DNA of 64,000 nt from Zonotrichia leucophrys gambelii (GCF_028769735.1 NC_088171.1:124642533-124706532), one strand, 5' to 3'. Shown: positions 37,901 to 48,900, counted from the first letter of the stretch. The notes: generated by a model from the letters alone, not told the origin. A program made the numbers and translations.

Positions 37901-40900
37901 AAAATTACTTTGGATGCTTGTCTCTAAGGGGTGAAGTCTGGATAGCTTAGCCTCTGGTTGCAGGAGATGAGAAGAGAGCTGTAAGTTGGAGTGCAGCCCC
38001 TGGTGTTGGTGTTAGTGTGAAGACAACAGTTGGCTCCCAGTGGCTCTGAGCTGAGAGTGAGTTTATTTTTAGGTGCAGCTGAGTAAAATATTTTCCAGTG
38101 ATACTTCAGGGTGAATAATTTTGAATGTTCAGCAAAGCAAAGACTAAGGAAAAAAAAGGAAGCCTATTTATGTTGCCTGTTTTCTAAAATATAAAAATAT
38201 AAGTGACAGCACAGCACAGGACTGTGATCCAAAGCTGTAATCCCTGGAGGAGGACTTGAAATATGTCCCTAAGTTCCTGGTGCACTTTTGAACCTCTAAG
38301 GTGCAGCTTCATCTTCTGGTTTTACCCCAGTTCCACAGCTTACCAAGGTTAGGGAAGGTCCCATTCTCTGCCTGATGACCTGGTCAATCTGCAGGTATGG
38401 CTTGGTGACACACACCTGGTGGCCCAGGAGAGGACCTCAGCAGCTCCCAGTGCTGGCTGGCGTGGAGGGCTGGGAGCAGCAGCGTGGGGCTGTGCCAGAG
38501 CACGCCCAGGAGTGTGTGGATGCCATGGGACACAGAGAGAGAAACAGCAAGCGTTTCGCACAGCGGCTTGTGAGAATTTTCAGGGAGTTGTAAGAATGTA
38601 ATAACTTGTTAGTATAAACAATCTGCAGGTGGTGTTTTGCTACTTTGTCTTTCTGTTCTTCTCAAAGATGGTGTATGAGAAAGGTGTTTTTGTTAACTAG
38701 CCAATCAAACAGAATGTATCATTTATTACCATTTTATTATAGGTTTTTATCATTTTATTATCGTTTTATTATCACTCTATATTATTATCGTTTATTATCA
38801 CTCCATATTATTATCGTTTGTTATCACTCTATAAAAACCACATGATTCTTTAGAATAAAGCCTTCTTTGCTCTTTCTGCACTACTGCCTCGCACCTGTTC
38901 CTGTGTCATTCTCAACACAAGAGTAACAGGAGTGGAGATGCAGCCTAAACCTCCCAAATCTCCATGAGACGATCACCTCCACTGTCCTCCCAGCAAGGCA
39001 AACAACTCCATGGCATTTTTTAACTTGGCTGTAAGTTCTGTGTGATCTGGTGTCAGACCTGCAGAGGTGTGCAGAGTATTCTGACAAATGGCTTGCCTGT
39101 GTGCTTGGAAAGCTGCTGGCTGGCAAGCTGAAACCCGAGGGATCAGCAGCGCCCAGCTGAGGAGGGAGCTGTGAGCACAGGGGCTGCCAGGACTCACCCT
39201 CTCCGTTGCTCAGGGCTCCGTTCTGCTCGCTGTTTGGGGGAGGCTCCGTTACAGAGCTGGTGATGGAATGGCTGAACACCTCCTTCTCGGAAGGCTGCAA
39301 CACAGAGCAGGGACTGCTGGATCACAATCAAGGCTGACGAGAACACACACACAACAAATTGCATTCCCATCTCTGGGGCTCTGACCCACTGGGCAGGAGA
39401 AGCAAACCATGCCTGCTAGATTCAAAGATTTAAGTGCCTGTGTTTACAGATGTTAAATAGAAATAAATGCCAAGATGTCCAGAGTGATGTCCTTCTCAAG
39501 CTTTACGGTACTAGACATTGCTATGGCTCTAACCCTTGAGAAGACAGCAGCTGACAAAGGGTGCACTGTACACTGCCTTGAGCTGCAGATGGAGTGAAGG
39601 GAAGGCTGGAGTACAGTGGTGGCAGAAAGGGCACTGAGAAAATGCAGATTATCAGGATCTACACAAGTTTTCCTCCTCTTCCCGTTCGGCAACTTTTAAA
39701 GTTTCCCATGCTCAACCATTTCGAAATTCCTGAGCTATATTCTAATCTGTTGTATTTTGCAAGGAGCTTGGTACAAACCAACCACAAGACAGACACAAGC
39801 TGCCAGAAATAAATACTTACCACATTCATCAGATTTTCATGATCTCCATTCTGATTTTTTGCCTTCTTTTCCCTTAATGAAAAAGACACATGAATTTTTA
39901 CTACAAATTATGCTAATATACAAATACCAATCATTCATAGACCTTACACTCCTGCACCGAACAGAACTATGATTCACAACAATATTGAACATGGAATAAC
40001 TGAAAATTATTACAGCAATTGGTATGACCTCTGTGTAAAAACACCATTGAGGCAGAATGGTGACAGACATAACTGAAGAGGTACAACAAACACACAAAAC
40101 CCTTCTTCTCACTCAATGTGAGATCACAGTGAGAAGTGACTGATGGTTATTACAATGTAATAAAATAATTATGCAGAGACAGGACATGGGGGAATGGCTT
40201 CAAAGTGAAAGGGAGTAGGTTTAGATTAAATGTTAGGAAAAAATTCTTTACTGTGAGGGTAGTGAGGCACTGGAACAAATTGCTCCAATAAGTAACTATT
40301 GGTGGATGGCCCATCCCTGGCAGTGTTCAAGGCCAGGCTGGATGGGGCTCTGAGCAATCTGGTCTAGTGAAACGTGTCCCTGCCTATGACAGGGAACTAG
40401 ATGATTTCTAAAGTCCCTTCCAACCCAGGCCATTCTATGATTCTATGATAATAAAAATATTATTCTTTAATCATATCTGAATTTCTCAGATATACATTCT
40501 GGTTACAGACTACTTAGGAAGTCCCTTAAACTGTGTCAGAAAAAAGTGTGTATTCTATGAGGAATTAGAAAAGGCCAACAAAATCCAGGTAATTAAAAAT
40601 GCCAGTCAAATTGATAGTAAGCATAAGCAGTTCAAAAAGGTGTACAAATTTCACAGCAGCAGGGGCCTACATTTTTAAAGGAATCCTGCTTCCCTGGGTC
40701 CTTCAAAGGAGTCTAAGTGTGGATCACATTTCCATTTTTACCATTTGGGAAATATAGCTCTTATTCAGAAATACTGCAGTAAAGTATGAGCTTAAAATAA
40801 TGTTAGTCCTTCCCCTAGATAAAAAGTCAAATAAAAACAGAGAAAATATTGACAAGATGAAACTTTTGCTTCTTCTAAAGTCTGCAGTGAACTGTACTTC

Positions 40901-41719
40901 CACATTAGCAACTGTTAAAATTCTACCTAATTGGGAAATACCAAAACAGCAAGTGAGCATGCACCAATGCAGAGCAGAGAAAGTTAAAAGCTGGACTTCC
41001 TCTCTGGAAATTTTTCTGACTCTGATATTTTATAAAGAACAAATTTTATTCAGTTTTCTATGTCCTCATCCATTTTTGAAGAGGGAGTCAGGAAGAAATT
41101 CTGCACAATTGCCTTTATGCATAAACAACCTGCCCTACAGAATGACCTGAAACAACAGATATTATGTCTAAACTAGCAACACAAGAATTTATTAAAAAAC
41201 ACCACCAGAATATTTCAGGCAATGTATCTCTGTAACTGCAAAGATCACTCAGTGGTTTGACCCATCTTTCTAGAAAAGTTTCAAGGATTGGTATGTTACA
41301 AAACAAAACACAGAATTATAGAATCATTTGGGTTGGAAAAGGACTTAAAGATGATACACAGTACCTAAATGCAATGTCTGTGGGCTGAAGAATATTTAAA
41401 ATAGTGTTCCTACTTTTAAATAATTAAAAAAAAAATTCTACTATTTTTTACACATATCACAGGAAACTGTGACAATAAGAAGATACTGAAGTGTCAACTC
41501 ACAGTTTACAAAAGTGTTTCTCCTGAATCACATGAAATTACATGTTCTAACTTAGGCTTTTTAGGGTTTCAACCAACTCTGGGACCTGGTTTTGTTTAGC
41601 CCACCTAATGTTCTCAGTTTCAGCTTAAGGGTGTGATTTGCTAACACTCAGTGTCTACCTGTGCTTCAGGCTTCTGGTTAGGAGAAACCACCAAATAAAC
41701 ACAATTGTGTACTTCCTTC

Positions 41720-41762
<43 letters not shown>

Positions 41763-42038
41763 TTTCAGAATGAATAGAACTGTTCAAACTGAAGTTTGCT
41801 CTGAAAACTGTACCTTTCTTTTTTAATTTCTGTACCTCAGTCCTCAGTGTTTCCTGCTAACTATTTATACGTAAGCTATGTCCAAAGTGAACCATTGAGC
41901 CCTGGAGCCTTACCCATTGCAGCTGGAGCAAAGGAAGATGAGGAAGGTGAGGAACAAGAGTGTTGTCATGGCTGCCAAACTTCCCCACAGGATTACGTGG
42001 ATCTGTCCAGTGCCTAAAAAAACACCCTCCAGCCCCAT
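28599..42038 (-). CDS. PAG1: PAG1 / Cbp: raft transmembrane adaptor that docks Csk (six coding exons, 424 aa)
   Basis: Join of 42038-41914, 39872-39821, 39294-39198, 36149-35560, 31098-31039 and 28949-28599; 1275 nt including TAA. All junctions are GT-AG and phases agree. Seen: short outer N-terminus; hydrophobic helix about 15-36; CSSC at 37-40 (palmitoylation site of the family); proline motifs RELPSIPP (130-137) and LPPPVP (255-260); cytoplasmic tyrosines 105, 162, 180, 226, 295, 313, 330, 349, 379, 409; C-terminus TRL. Known for the family: Src-family kinases phosphorylate the tyrosines; the YSSV tyrosine (317 in human, 313 here) recruits Csk, which switches Src kinases off in lipid rafts; the C-terminus binds the PDZ protein EBP50. 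Human PAG1 is 432 aa, so length fits. The reading frame is intact. The start has a strong Kozak context (accATGG) and an in-frame TAA 42 nt upstream. The identification rests on my memory of the human protein, not a search. Confidence 0.96.
28950..31038 (-). other. PAG1 intron 5
   Basis: 2089 bp between GTAGGT (donor) and ccttttcctag (acceptor). It holds a G/T-rich low-complexity stretch at about 30169-30298 and an AT-rich quasi-palindrome near 29480-29506. No exon or transposon was recognised. Confidence 0.9.
30169..30298 (+). repeat. G/T-rich low-complexity tract
   Basis: About 130 bp with almost only G and T on the plus strand, including GGTT and GTTT repeats and several GGGG runs around 30226-30272. 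It lies in PAG1 intron 5. Confidence 0.85.
31039..31098 (-). CDS. PAG1: PAG1 coding exon 5 (60 nt)
   Basis: A symmetric phase 0-0 exon encoding residues 289-308: [20 protein letters not shown], with Y295 in SYKSRE. It is too short to show up as an open reading frame and was found from homology and the flanking signals: acceptor ccttttttacag, donor GAG|GTAGGT. Because it is a multiple of three and in phase 0, skipping it would keep the frame and remove one tyrosine site just ahead of the Csk docking site. Confidence 0.93.
32335..32354 (+). repeat. Short AACC repeat in PAG1 intron 4
   Basis: Five AACC units, followed by an A-rich stretch. Confidence 0.85.
34541..34600. repeat. 20-bp tandem duplication next to a perfect hairpin
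   Basis: The 20-bp unit at 34541-34560 is repeated exactly at 34561-34580. Overlapping its end is an inverted repeat: aaatcacagc (34578-34587), loop tct, gctgtgattt (34591-34600). Confidence 0.9.
35560..36149 (-). CDS. PAG1: PAG1 coding exon 4: main tyrosine and proline-rich region
   Basis: The 590-nt exon encodes residues 92-288. It carries four tyrosine motifs: PYEEV (Y105), PYEVL (Y162), LYETV (Y180) and EYASV (Y226). Two proline-rich stretches, RELPSIPP at 130-137 and LPPPVP at 255-260, are the expected SH3 ligands for Src-family kinases. The C-terminal third is acidic and rich in glutamate. The stretch [19 protein letters not shown] is nearly identical to human. The acceptor is attttctttag; the donor is AAAAG|GTAAAT. 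Reading past the donor would add 13 unrelated residues before a stop, so the exon end is well fixed by splice site and homology. Confidence 0.95.
38589..38928 (+). mobile_element. Solo LTR of an endogenous retrovirus, with target-site duplications
   Basis: A 340-bp element starting TG and ending CA, flanked by identical 5-bp copies of GGAGT (38584-38588 and 38929-38933). Inside, in order: a CCAAT box (38701-38705), tandem copies of a 26-bp AT-rich unit (38765-38836), a TATA box TATAAAAA (38830-38837) and the poly(A) signal AATAAA (38854-38859). This is the U3-R-U5 order of an LTR read on the plus strand, opposite to PAG1. A 5-bp duplication is usual for ERVL-class elements. No internal retroviral genes are present, so it is a recombination product. 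Confidence 0.85.
38765..38836 (+). repeat. 26-bp tandem repeats in the LTR promoter region
   Basis: Two full 26-bp copies (38765-38790, 38791-38816) differ at one position, and a partial third copy (38817-38836) runs into the TATA box. A shorter related piece lies just upstream. Repeated units ahead of the TATA box are common in LTR U3 regions, where they may act as enhancers. Confidence 0.8.
39198..39294 (-). CDS. PAG1: PAG1 coding exon 3
   Basis: The 97-nt exon encodes residues 60-91 plus the first base of codon 92. It begins [10 protein letters not shown] and ends [11 protein letters not shown], lining up with the human segment that contains SEQNGALTNGD. The acceptor is tgtgttgcag and the donor G|GTGAGTCC. 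The segment is serine-, threonine- and proline-rich with no tyrosine and no recognised domain; it is probably a flexible linker. The solo LTR at 38589-38928 starts about 270 bp downstream of this exon in the direction of transcription. Confidence 0.93.
39295..39820 (-). other. PAG1 intron 2
   Basis: 526 bp, the shortest intron, between GTAAGT and tgtgttgcag. Nothing else was seen in it. Confidence 0.9.
39821..39872 (-). CDS. PAG1: PAG1 coding exon 2: basic juxtamembrane segment
   Basis: The 52-nt exon completes codon 42 and encodes residues 43-59, a lysine-rich stretch (EKKAKNQ) followed by GDHENLMNV, which matches the family. The acceptor is cattaag preceded by a T-rich tract; the donor is GTG|GTAAGTATT. 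It leaves in phase 0. The basic residues just inside the membrane fit a type III orientation with the long tail in the cytosol. Confidence 0.93.
40176..40450 (+). mobile_element. CR1 LINE, 3' end
   Basis: A 5'-truncated copy of the CR1 3' region. It shows the conserved blocks around 'catccctggcagtgttcaag' and 'gtcccttccaaccc' and ends with the CR1 tail ATTCTATGATTCTATGAT. It lies on the plus strand, antisense to PAG1, about 300 bp upstream of coding exon 2. Confidence 0.9.
41312..41365 (-). mobile_element. Short CR1 tail fragment, reverse orientation
   Basis: 'attatagaatcatttgggt' followed by 'tggaaaaggacttaaagat' is the reverse complement of the CR1 3' terminal block. Only about 50 bp are recognisable. 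Confidence 0.7.
41724..41760 (+). repeat. Poly-A tract (about 37 nt)
   Basis: Uninterrupted A run in a PAG1 intron, about 150 bp from coding exon 1. It reads as poly-U in the PAG1 pre-mRNA. No processed copy was recognised upstream of it. Confidence 0.95.
41914..42038 (-). CDS. PAG1: PAG1 coding exon 1: N-terminus, membrane helix, palmitoylation motif
   Basis: Encodes residues 1-41 plus two bases of codon 42. The ATG at 42038-42036 lies in accATGG. Residues 15-36 form an uninterrupted hydrophobic helix, followed directly by CSSC, the two-cysteine motif that is palmitoylated and sends the protein to lipid rafts. The donor is GG|GTAAGG, so the exon ends in phase 2. Codon 42, split across the intron, reads GGG (Gly), giving Asn-Gly after the cysteines where I recall Asp-Arg in human. 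The N-terminal residues outside the membrane differ from human, as expected for the least constrained part. Confidence 0.95.
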
Positions 42039-42125
42039 GGTACTAGCAGGAGCTGGTATCACTTGGGGTTGAAGAAGTTAGTCCTTGAAGAAGACTGACA
42101 TCTGTGCTGCATGCACCTTCTGTTT
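42039..42125 (-). other. PAG1: PAG1 5' UTR part of the start-codon exon, with two upstream ORFs
   Basis: A pyrimidine-rich acceptor (ctttccttctgcag) ends at 42126, so the exon probably starts at 42125 and runs 87 nt to the ATG. It holds two upstream ATGs. The first (42112-42059) encodes 17 residues and ends in TGA, in another frame. The second (42101-42078) encodes 7 residues in frame with PAG1 and ends in TAA 42 nt before the real start. Neither has a strong Kozak context. Earlier 5' UTR exons were not found. Confidence 0.65.
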
Positions 42126-44566
42126 CTGCAGAAGGAAAGAAAAACACCATCAGAGGTTAAGAGAAATTTTGAAGATAATGAATCTGACAGCTACAAGGCT
42201 GGCAGGAGAGATTTTCAAATCCAGATCTTATGAAAACCAGTTTCTAGTACAAGCCAGCCAGCCAAAGAGATTTTCTGCTACATTTCTGACAGTAACATAG
42301 AACAGATCTGTCAAATATTAACACAAGCTGTTACCTATCTACAATCTCAATATGAATAAAAGGTAGTACAGCACCTCTGTACTTGTATCTTCAGGAAAAG
42401 ACTTATAAATCTGCTTTGAGGGCCAGAGTAATCTATTTTGTGGTTATATTTGCAAATTTTATTGAAAAATGAGTTTTTGAAACCAGCTACAACTTCTGCA
42501 AAGACAACAAGCCAAAAGAGCTGCAGCAAACATTCACCTCCTTCTCTCTCACTCTCTCCTGCCTGCCTGTGATTGGAGGCTTAAAGTGCAGTGACAAATA
42601 AACTAGGTAAGTCTTTGAAAGGAATACCACAAACACCACAGCAGATAAGATCCTGTCTCATTTCTGTGCGACATGCTTATTTTCTTAATAGTGTGTCTGT
42701 GAGTAACAATACTGAACTTTGTTTTTTAGCTTCTCCACACACGAGTGTGAGAAAACAACAGAGCAAAGTAAACAGGATCTTTTTTAAGAACTTGAATAAA
42801 CACAACTTTTGCTACAGCACAGCAGCCCATGGGGAAGACTGCTGGGTAAATCCTATTTGTGAAATACAAGTTTTGGTATACAATACATTCTAAAATTCTG
42901 TACATACATTTAGTGCAATATATTGTTGACATGGCAAAATTAAAAAGAAGTTATTAATTCTTCACTGCTGAAGGTAACAATTCCTCCATAATTTGGGAAC
43001 AGGTTATGCAAAGCCTATTTACAGGCTTTCAGCCTGACTTGATTGATAAAAACGGAAATAGAATACAATGGCTAAGAAATGAGCAGATATATTTTGGGAA
43101 TGAAAAAGTAGCACAAATATAAGATTGACAATGTCTAAAGCCACTAATGACTTAGTTTAATGCATACATTTTCATAGAATTTCTTTTTTGGTATAGGAAA
43201 TTTGTATGTAGATATGTTTATTTCTTTGCAGCAGAAGCATCCTTTGTAAAAACAAATTCAACTAGGTGCTAATATCATACTTGCATACAAAAACATATCA
43301 CCATTTTGTTATTAAAATCTTACAAGAAAAGAAGATTTATCTCCAGAAAAAGCCACTCAGATCAAAGTAAATCTGGTGAATCAGAGAAGATAGTAGCTAC
43401 ACGTAACAAGTTAGGTGATTGGGTAACTTGGGTAGCTCTTACAAGTAACATTTCTGTTCCTGCATAAAATGAACTCATTCATTTCAACCATGCAGGATCA
43501 GACTTCTGACCACCTTCCAACAAGAACCTTACTATTTTATCCATAGTGGATCAATGGTTTAAAAAAAAAAAAAAATCCCTTTAGGTAATAATGGCATTGG
43601 ATGTAAATTGACATGGGAAGAAGCAAACAAAAGATGGGAAAAGTTGCTGATCCTGAAAAGACCAATTTCAAGGTGTAGTTAAATATTTTAGGTTTGGGCA
43701 AGAAAGAAGAAAGCCAGACATTGTGTAACTTCTCCAAACCCCTAAATGCACAGGAAGAACAGGTGCCACACACCTTGGCAAAGCACAAACATCTCACTGG
43801 TAATTTTGAGCGCTGACAGCCAAGAGCCACCGCTCCTCAGCGATGACCACTGCCAAGCAATGTGCCTCTCTGCTTATCTGGGCAGAGCCTGGAAAATCAA
43901 ACATTTAAAAGCAGCGGCAGATCACTCTAAAAGTTGTGTATACAGCAGATGACACAGCTCTGCCTCATCCCTATTTTAAAGCCCAGGTTGGGTTATTTCT
44001 ACTGTGAGTCACAGTCACTGACTGTGAAATGGAGAGACCTTAAGGGAAACTGAATCAGGTTTAGTCAGGAGAAAACCTGGTGTAATGCCCACAAACACCT
44101 CTGTGATGTCATGCAAGGGCACTGTGCATTGGAATGGATTCCTGCAAAGGTGATGGACTGTCCTCATCCAGAAAACATTACCAAGCACACTGTGCTAGCT
44201 GCCTTAACTGGCTCCAAACCCTTGTTAAGATGGTTCAATGGTACTTCCCTTCTAAGCTTTTCTTTTTTGTGAATTTTCAAAGACATTTTCTGCCCTGCTA
44301 AAACTTAGAAAAAATTAATAAAAAATCTTTTCATTTCTTTCATCCAATCCTTTTGCCTTCAAAACCCCCTAATTTTCTTTTTTCCTTGGAAAAAAAAAAA
44401 AAGATTAAATGAAAATGGAATGTAAAGACAAAGGAAACTGAGCAAAATAAGTTTTCAGCACTTTTGTTATCTTTTTTCCTTAGTTTTCCCAAGAAATAAG
44501 GGAAAACAGCAGCAGGGGCTGAATGAAAATGAAAACAAGGAACTATTTTTTTAAAATATTGAAATA

Positions 44567-44740
<174 letters not shown>

Positions 44741-45638
44741 GGAGAATAGGAATTTAAAGTATTTTTCTAAAAACAGAAGCACATTTTTATTTTCTTTTAG
44801 AGCAGACACAGACCTGTCTTGAAAGATATTTAAGTTATTTTTACTACTAAGTTCATAATTTTGTATCTACTCTGAAGAAGGATACTATACTCTCAAAAGA
44901 CTAAGTAATGTAGCTTAAGCTAATACTGTAAGGAAAGTGGGTTTTTAAAATTCTAAATATATATTCTTAAGTTTCCAGGACTTTAAATAAAGATAACATT
45001 TAAGCTAAGGAAAGCTCAGGCTGCATGGGGAGCAGCCCCATGGAAAAGCTCTGTCTTTGAAGGCTTCAGTACAGAGTTAGAAGTGCTGGTCTGAGCCAGA
45101 GCAGATGGAGCTCAGACTGGACTTCAAAAGGAGTGAGATCAGAAAGAGTCAGCCAAGGAAGACCTCTCTGAGTGATGTCAGGAGTGAAGCACAAGACATG
45201 AGGCATCCCACCAGGCAGAAGTCAAAGCAGCAAAGGGAAGGACCAAGGCCAGAAGATGTAGTTAATTTACAGGAAAGCAGCACGAAATGCTTTGACTATA
45301 TGCTGAGAGAAAGAGGTCAGAACAGGACGGAAAAGCACAGTGGCACTTGAACCAGGGGAGGTGACTGCTGCAGACACCTGTGCAACAGAACAGAGAAATA
45401 ACAGGAACAGACTGATGGCAGGTGAAACCCTGAATGAAGGGAGCTGAGCAGGCAAAATGCGACAAGTGATCCCTCTCAGCTCCTTGAACAGCAGGAGTTT
45501 AGCATAAGTGCTAAAGGGCCTAGAATCTGCTCAGCACACATGACAACCAGAAGTAAATACAATTATAACATAAAACATCTCAGCCTGCCAGTACCTAAAG
45601 GGGACTCAGAAGAAAACTACTGAGGGACGTTTTTTAAA

Positions 45639-45919
45639 GGGCACATAGTGATGGAACAAGGGGGAGTGGCTTTAAACTGAGAGTAGGTTTAGACTAGATC
45701 TCAAAGGAAATTTTTTTACAGCGAGGGTGGTGAGGCATTGGAACAGGTTGCCCAGAGAAGCTGAGGATGCCCCATCCCTGGAAGTGTTAAACACCAGCTT
45801 GGATGGAGCTCTGAGCAGCCGTGTCTAGTGAAAAGAGTCCCTGCCCTGGCAGGTGAGTTGGAACTGGATGACCTTTAATGTCCCTTCCAACCCAGGCCAT
45901 TCTATGATTCTGTGGTTCT
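45639..45919 (+). mobile_element. CR1 LINE, 3' end
   Basis: A second 5'-truncated CR1 3' end of the same type and orientation as the one at 40.2-40.45 kb, with 'cattggaacaggttgcccag', 'gtcccttccaacccaggcc' and the tail ATTCTATGATTCTGTGG. The internal order matches throughout, so both belong to one subfamily. Confidence 0.9.
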
Positions 45920-48900
45920 AGATTCACCCTCTTTGAACCATGCAGTGACATCAGAGAGCTTGCTCTTTCTGTTCAATGCCTCCCAAAAAATGAGGCCAAA
46001 ATAATATTCACCCAGGCTGGGGAATATTCCAGGAGAGCTCCTGGAATGCTTGAAGCTGGACCAGCACCCATCAGCTGCCCCAACCAGCCCTGGACAGAAA
46101 CCTGGCAAAGACAGACTGAAAACACAACTGCCTGAACTCCCTCTGCTTCCACTGTGTGAATGCCTGGACACTAAAACATCAATACCTTGGATTTAGGAGA
46201 TGTTCCTGAGGCTGGCTTTAAAGAGAAACTTATTTCAAATCATAATGATGATTTGAACAACAAGCAGCTAATTTTTAAGAGCTTTCTGACAGCTGAAAGG
46301 ATTAACTCCTGCTCTTACAATGGAAAGTGATATTGTGCTGCCCTCTGGTGAATCTCTCTGTTCGGGGTCTGGGATTTGTGGCTCCTATGAGGTGCTTCAG
46401 AGCTCGGTGCAAACTCTGGAGTTCAGTGGGGCCCATCATCTGTCAGGCTCAAAATAGTCCTACCTCCACCCCTGGAAATCTGTCAAATAGTTCAACTTTG
46501 TAGACAGACGCTGCTGAGACAGAATAGTGGTCAATGGAACTGCTTGGGGTTTTTAAAATGATTTTCTGGTGTGACAACCATTTAAAGATAAAGATTTCTT
46601 CCATTGTACCCTTTCCACAGAACTCTGCACACAAGTTGTTGGGGATGCTGAACTCTTAAAGAGAATAACAGAGAAAGGCCTGGAACATGAGGGTAAGAAA
46701 CCTGATTATTTCATCTATGGCAAAATCTAAACAATAGTCTGCATTCACATGTCCAAGTCACTACCAGTTCAGAAAACTAATCTTTACACTATATAAAATT
46801 TAGATAAAATTTCTGCTTGTGGGAACTTCTTGCTTTTTAGACATCAATATTTGCCATTATTGAAATCCCTATGATAAATGATGCCTGTAGCCATTCGTCA
46901 AAATTGCACTTAAATGCCCAATTATATTTGTGGTTTCAAAATGACAGATATTTTGTTGCATAACCCACGCTTTTATGGTGAATAATGTGTTATTTTTGCT
47001 TGCGGCTGTTGCAGGGATAAAGCAGAGCTGATGCAGTTCAGGATGAAGTGATGATGAGGAGAATGCAATTTTGTTTCCAAAAAACCTGTATCTGGAGTGA
47101 AGCAGATAGGCTGCAACTCTGGGAAGCACATGAAGCATAAATTTTAACTGGTGGGGAAGCTGCTGCAAAAGTTTGGGGTGAGACCCGAACATCTTTGAAG
47201 ATGTTCCTTCAAAGACAGGTGGATCCAAAAGACCCAGTGCACTTCAGGACCAGGGTCTGGCCATGATTTTCTGAGCGAAGTCCTGCCTGAGTTGATGGTG
47301 GCACATGCCAAGGATGTGCTTGTGACAGGCAGATGCCACGCTTTGGTGTCCCAGCAGGGGATGGCAGCGTGTCCCTCTCCCTTGGCTTCTGGGTTTAGAG
47401 CAGCTTCATTCACCGCCTGCTGCAAAGAACACTCAGCCCATGCCTTCCAGAGGGAAAGGAGTGGGAAATGTCAACAGCTTCACCTCTCTGGGTTTCTTAA
47501 TGAATTATAGATGGAGCACAGGCAAGAGACTGAATTGTTCTGACAAGTGAGCGACTTAGAATGCGAGAAGGCAAACGCGAGAGGACAGGAGGGATTCACG
47601 GAGGCTGTGGGACTGGGGCAGCCAGGCTGTGCTCAGCTAACGGGAGCACTGCCCAGGTGCCTCATGTGCTCACCACCAAGCTCTTTTAGGGACTCCCTTG
47701 GGAACTGCTCAGGCTCCTACTGCTCTCTTTGCCCTGCCAGCCGTCTGGCTCCCAGGGCTCGCAGTTACCCACTGTTAAACAGCAAAACAGATCAGGGCAA
47801 TGAGATGGTTTGGAAGATCCCCTTCACCCTGCAGCAGTCCTGGCAAGCAGCAGGGAGAGTGGGAAAGAAGGTTGGAATTTTTATATGAGATTTTTATTAC
47901 TCTGGTAGCAATCCCCCAGAGAGCTGTATTAAACCAGAAAATGGGGAAGTACAAGATGTGTGGACACACAAACTGAGACAGGAGTTGAGAAGTATGAAGC
48001 AATGTCTTGTCGACATCCAGCTGCAAATGCTGTCATTCAACCACAAAACCAGAAACCTGGGCTGCAACAAACAGGCAACAGCAGAAATTTTCCTGCACAT
48101 GTGACTAACACCTCTCAATGTAAGAGCCTTTCATCTTCTGTTCCTCCAAATCCTGAAAATACACTTTCTCTATGAAGATAGCATCCTACAGGAGACCAGA
48201 GGATTTACCTTACTCCCACTATAGAAAATTCTCTCTGCAACTTCTCACCCAGCTCAGGCACCAGCAGGCAGAGTATGTCTCCAAGGGCCCAAAGACAGAG
48301 CACACCCCTTGTATGGGACACCCTCAAGGCCACCCTAAAGAAAACATCTGAAGGCAGGCAATCCCCAACTCCTGTACCCAGAGCAGCTCCCACCAAACTA
48401 CACAGCTCATTTGGAGAAGGGGGAGGGCGTGGAAATGCAGTTTGCTCAATCCATAACCATTTCCATGTCAGGACTGTTCTCTGCATGCAAATACCATGGT
48501 GCTGCCAGGAAAATGCCATTTGTGCTCCTGAAACAGCCCTTAAGTGCAGCACTGTGGTGACCTGTGTTAAAATGAAATCAAAGCACCCTTCCTTCTCCTA
48601 AACAACCTTCCTTTAAACCTCTTGATTTTAAATTGAGTGTCTTTTCTGACCTTTTCCACTAAGTGGCCTGACCAGGCTTTAAGTGCAGAGTAGCTGGAGG
48701 CAGCTCCTGAGTGTCTCCTTTCTGTGACTTGCCACAGTTGGTGTATTCCTGACAGCATAACCCAATGAGACATTACACACATGCTTAATGACATCATCAG
48801 GGCTGCATTTCTTCTTGTGTGGGCAAAATACTTGGGTGAAACTCTTCACAGGTATCTCCCTACTGCAAGTCCTGCTTTGGAGCCTGTCTGCAGAAGCTGG

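Larger units (their letters stand above)
36150..39197 (-). other. PAG1 intron 3
   Basis: 3048 bp from GTGAGT to ttttctttag. The main content is the solo LTR at 38589-38928. The rest is unremarkable single-copy-looking sequence. Confidence 0.9.
39873..41913 (-). other. PAG1 intron between coding exons 1 and 2
   Basis: 2041 bp. It contains a CR1 3' end (40176-40450), a short reversed CR1 tail (41312-41365) and a pure A tract of about 37 nt (41724-41760). Confidence 0.9.

Noticed and set aside
38735..38836. AT-rich repeats considered as a CRISPR-like or satellite array
   Set aside because: Units are directly tandem without spacers and sit inside an LTR.
38645..38845. 66-codon frame on the plus strand
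   Set aside because: It lies wholly inside the solo LTR and overlaps its promoter repeats.
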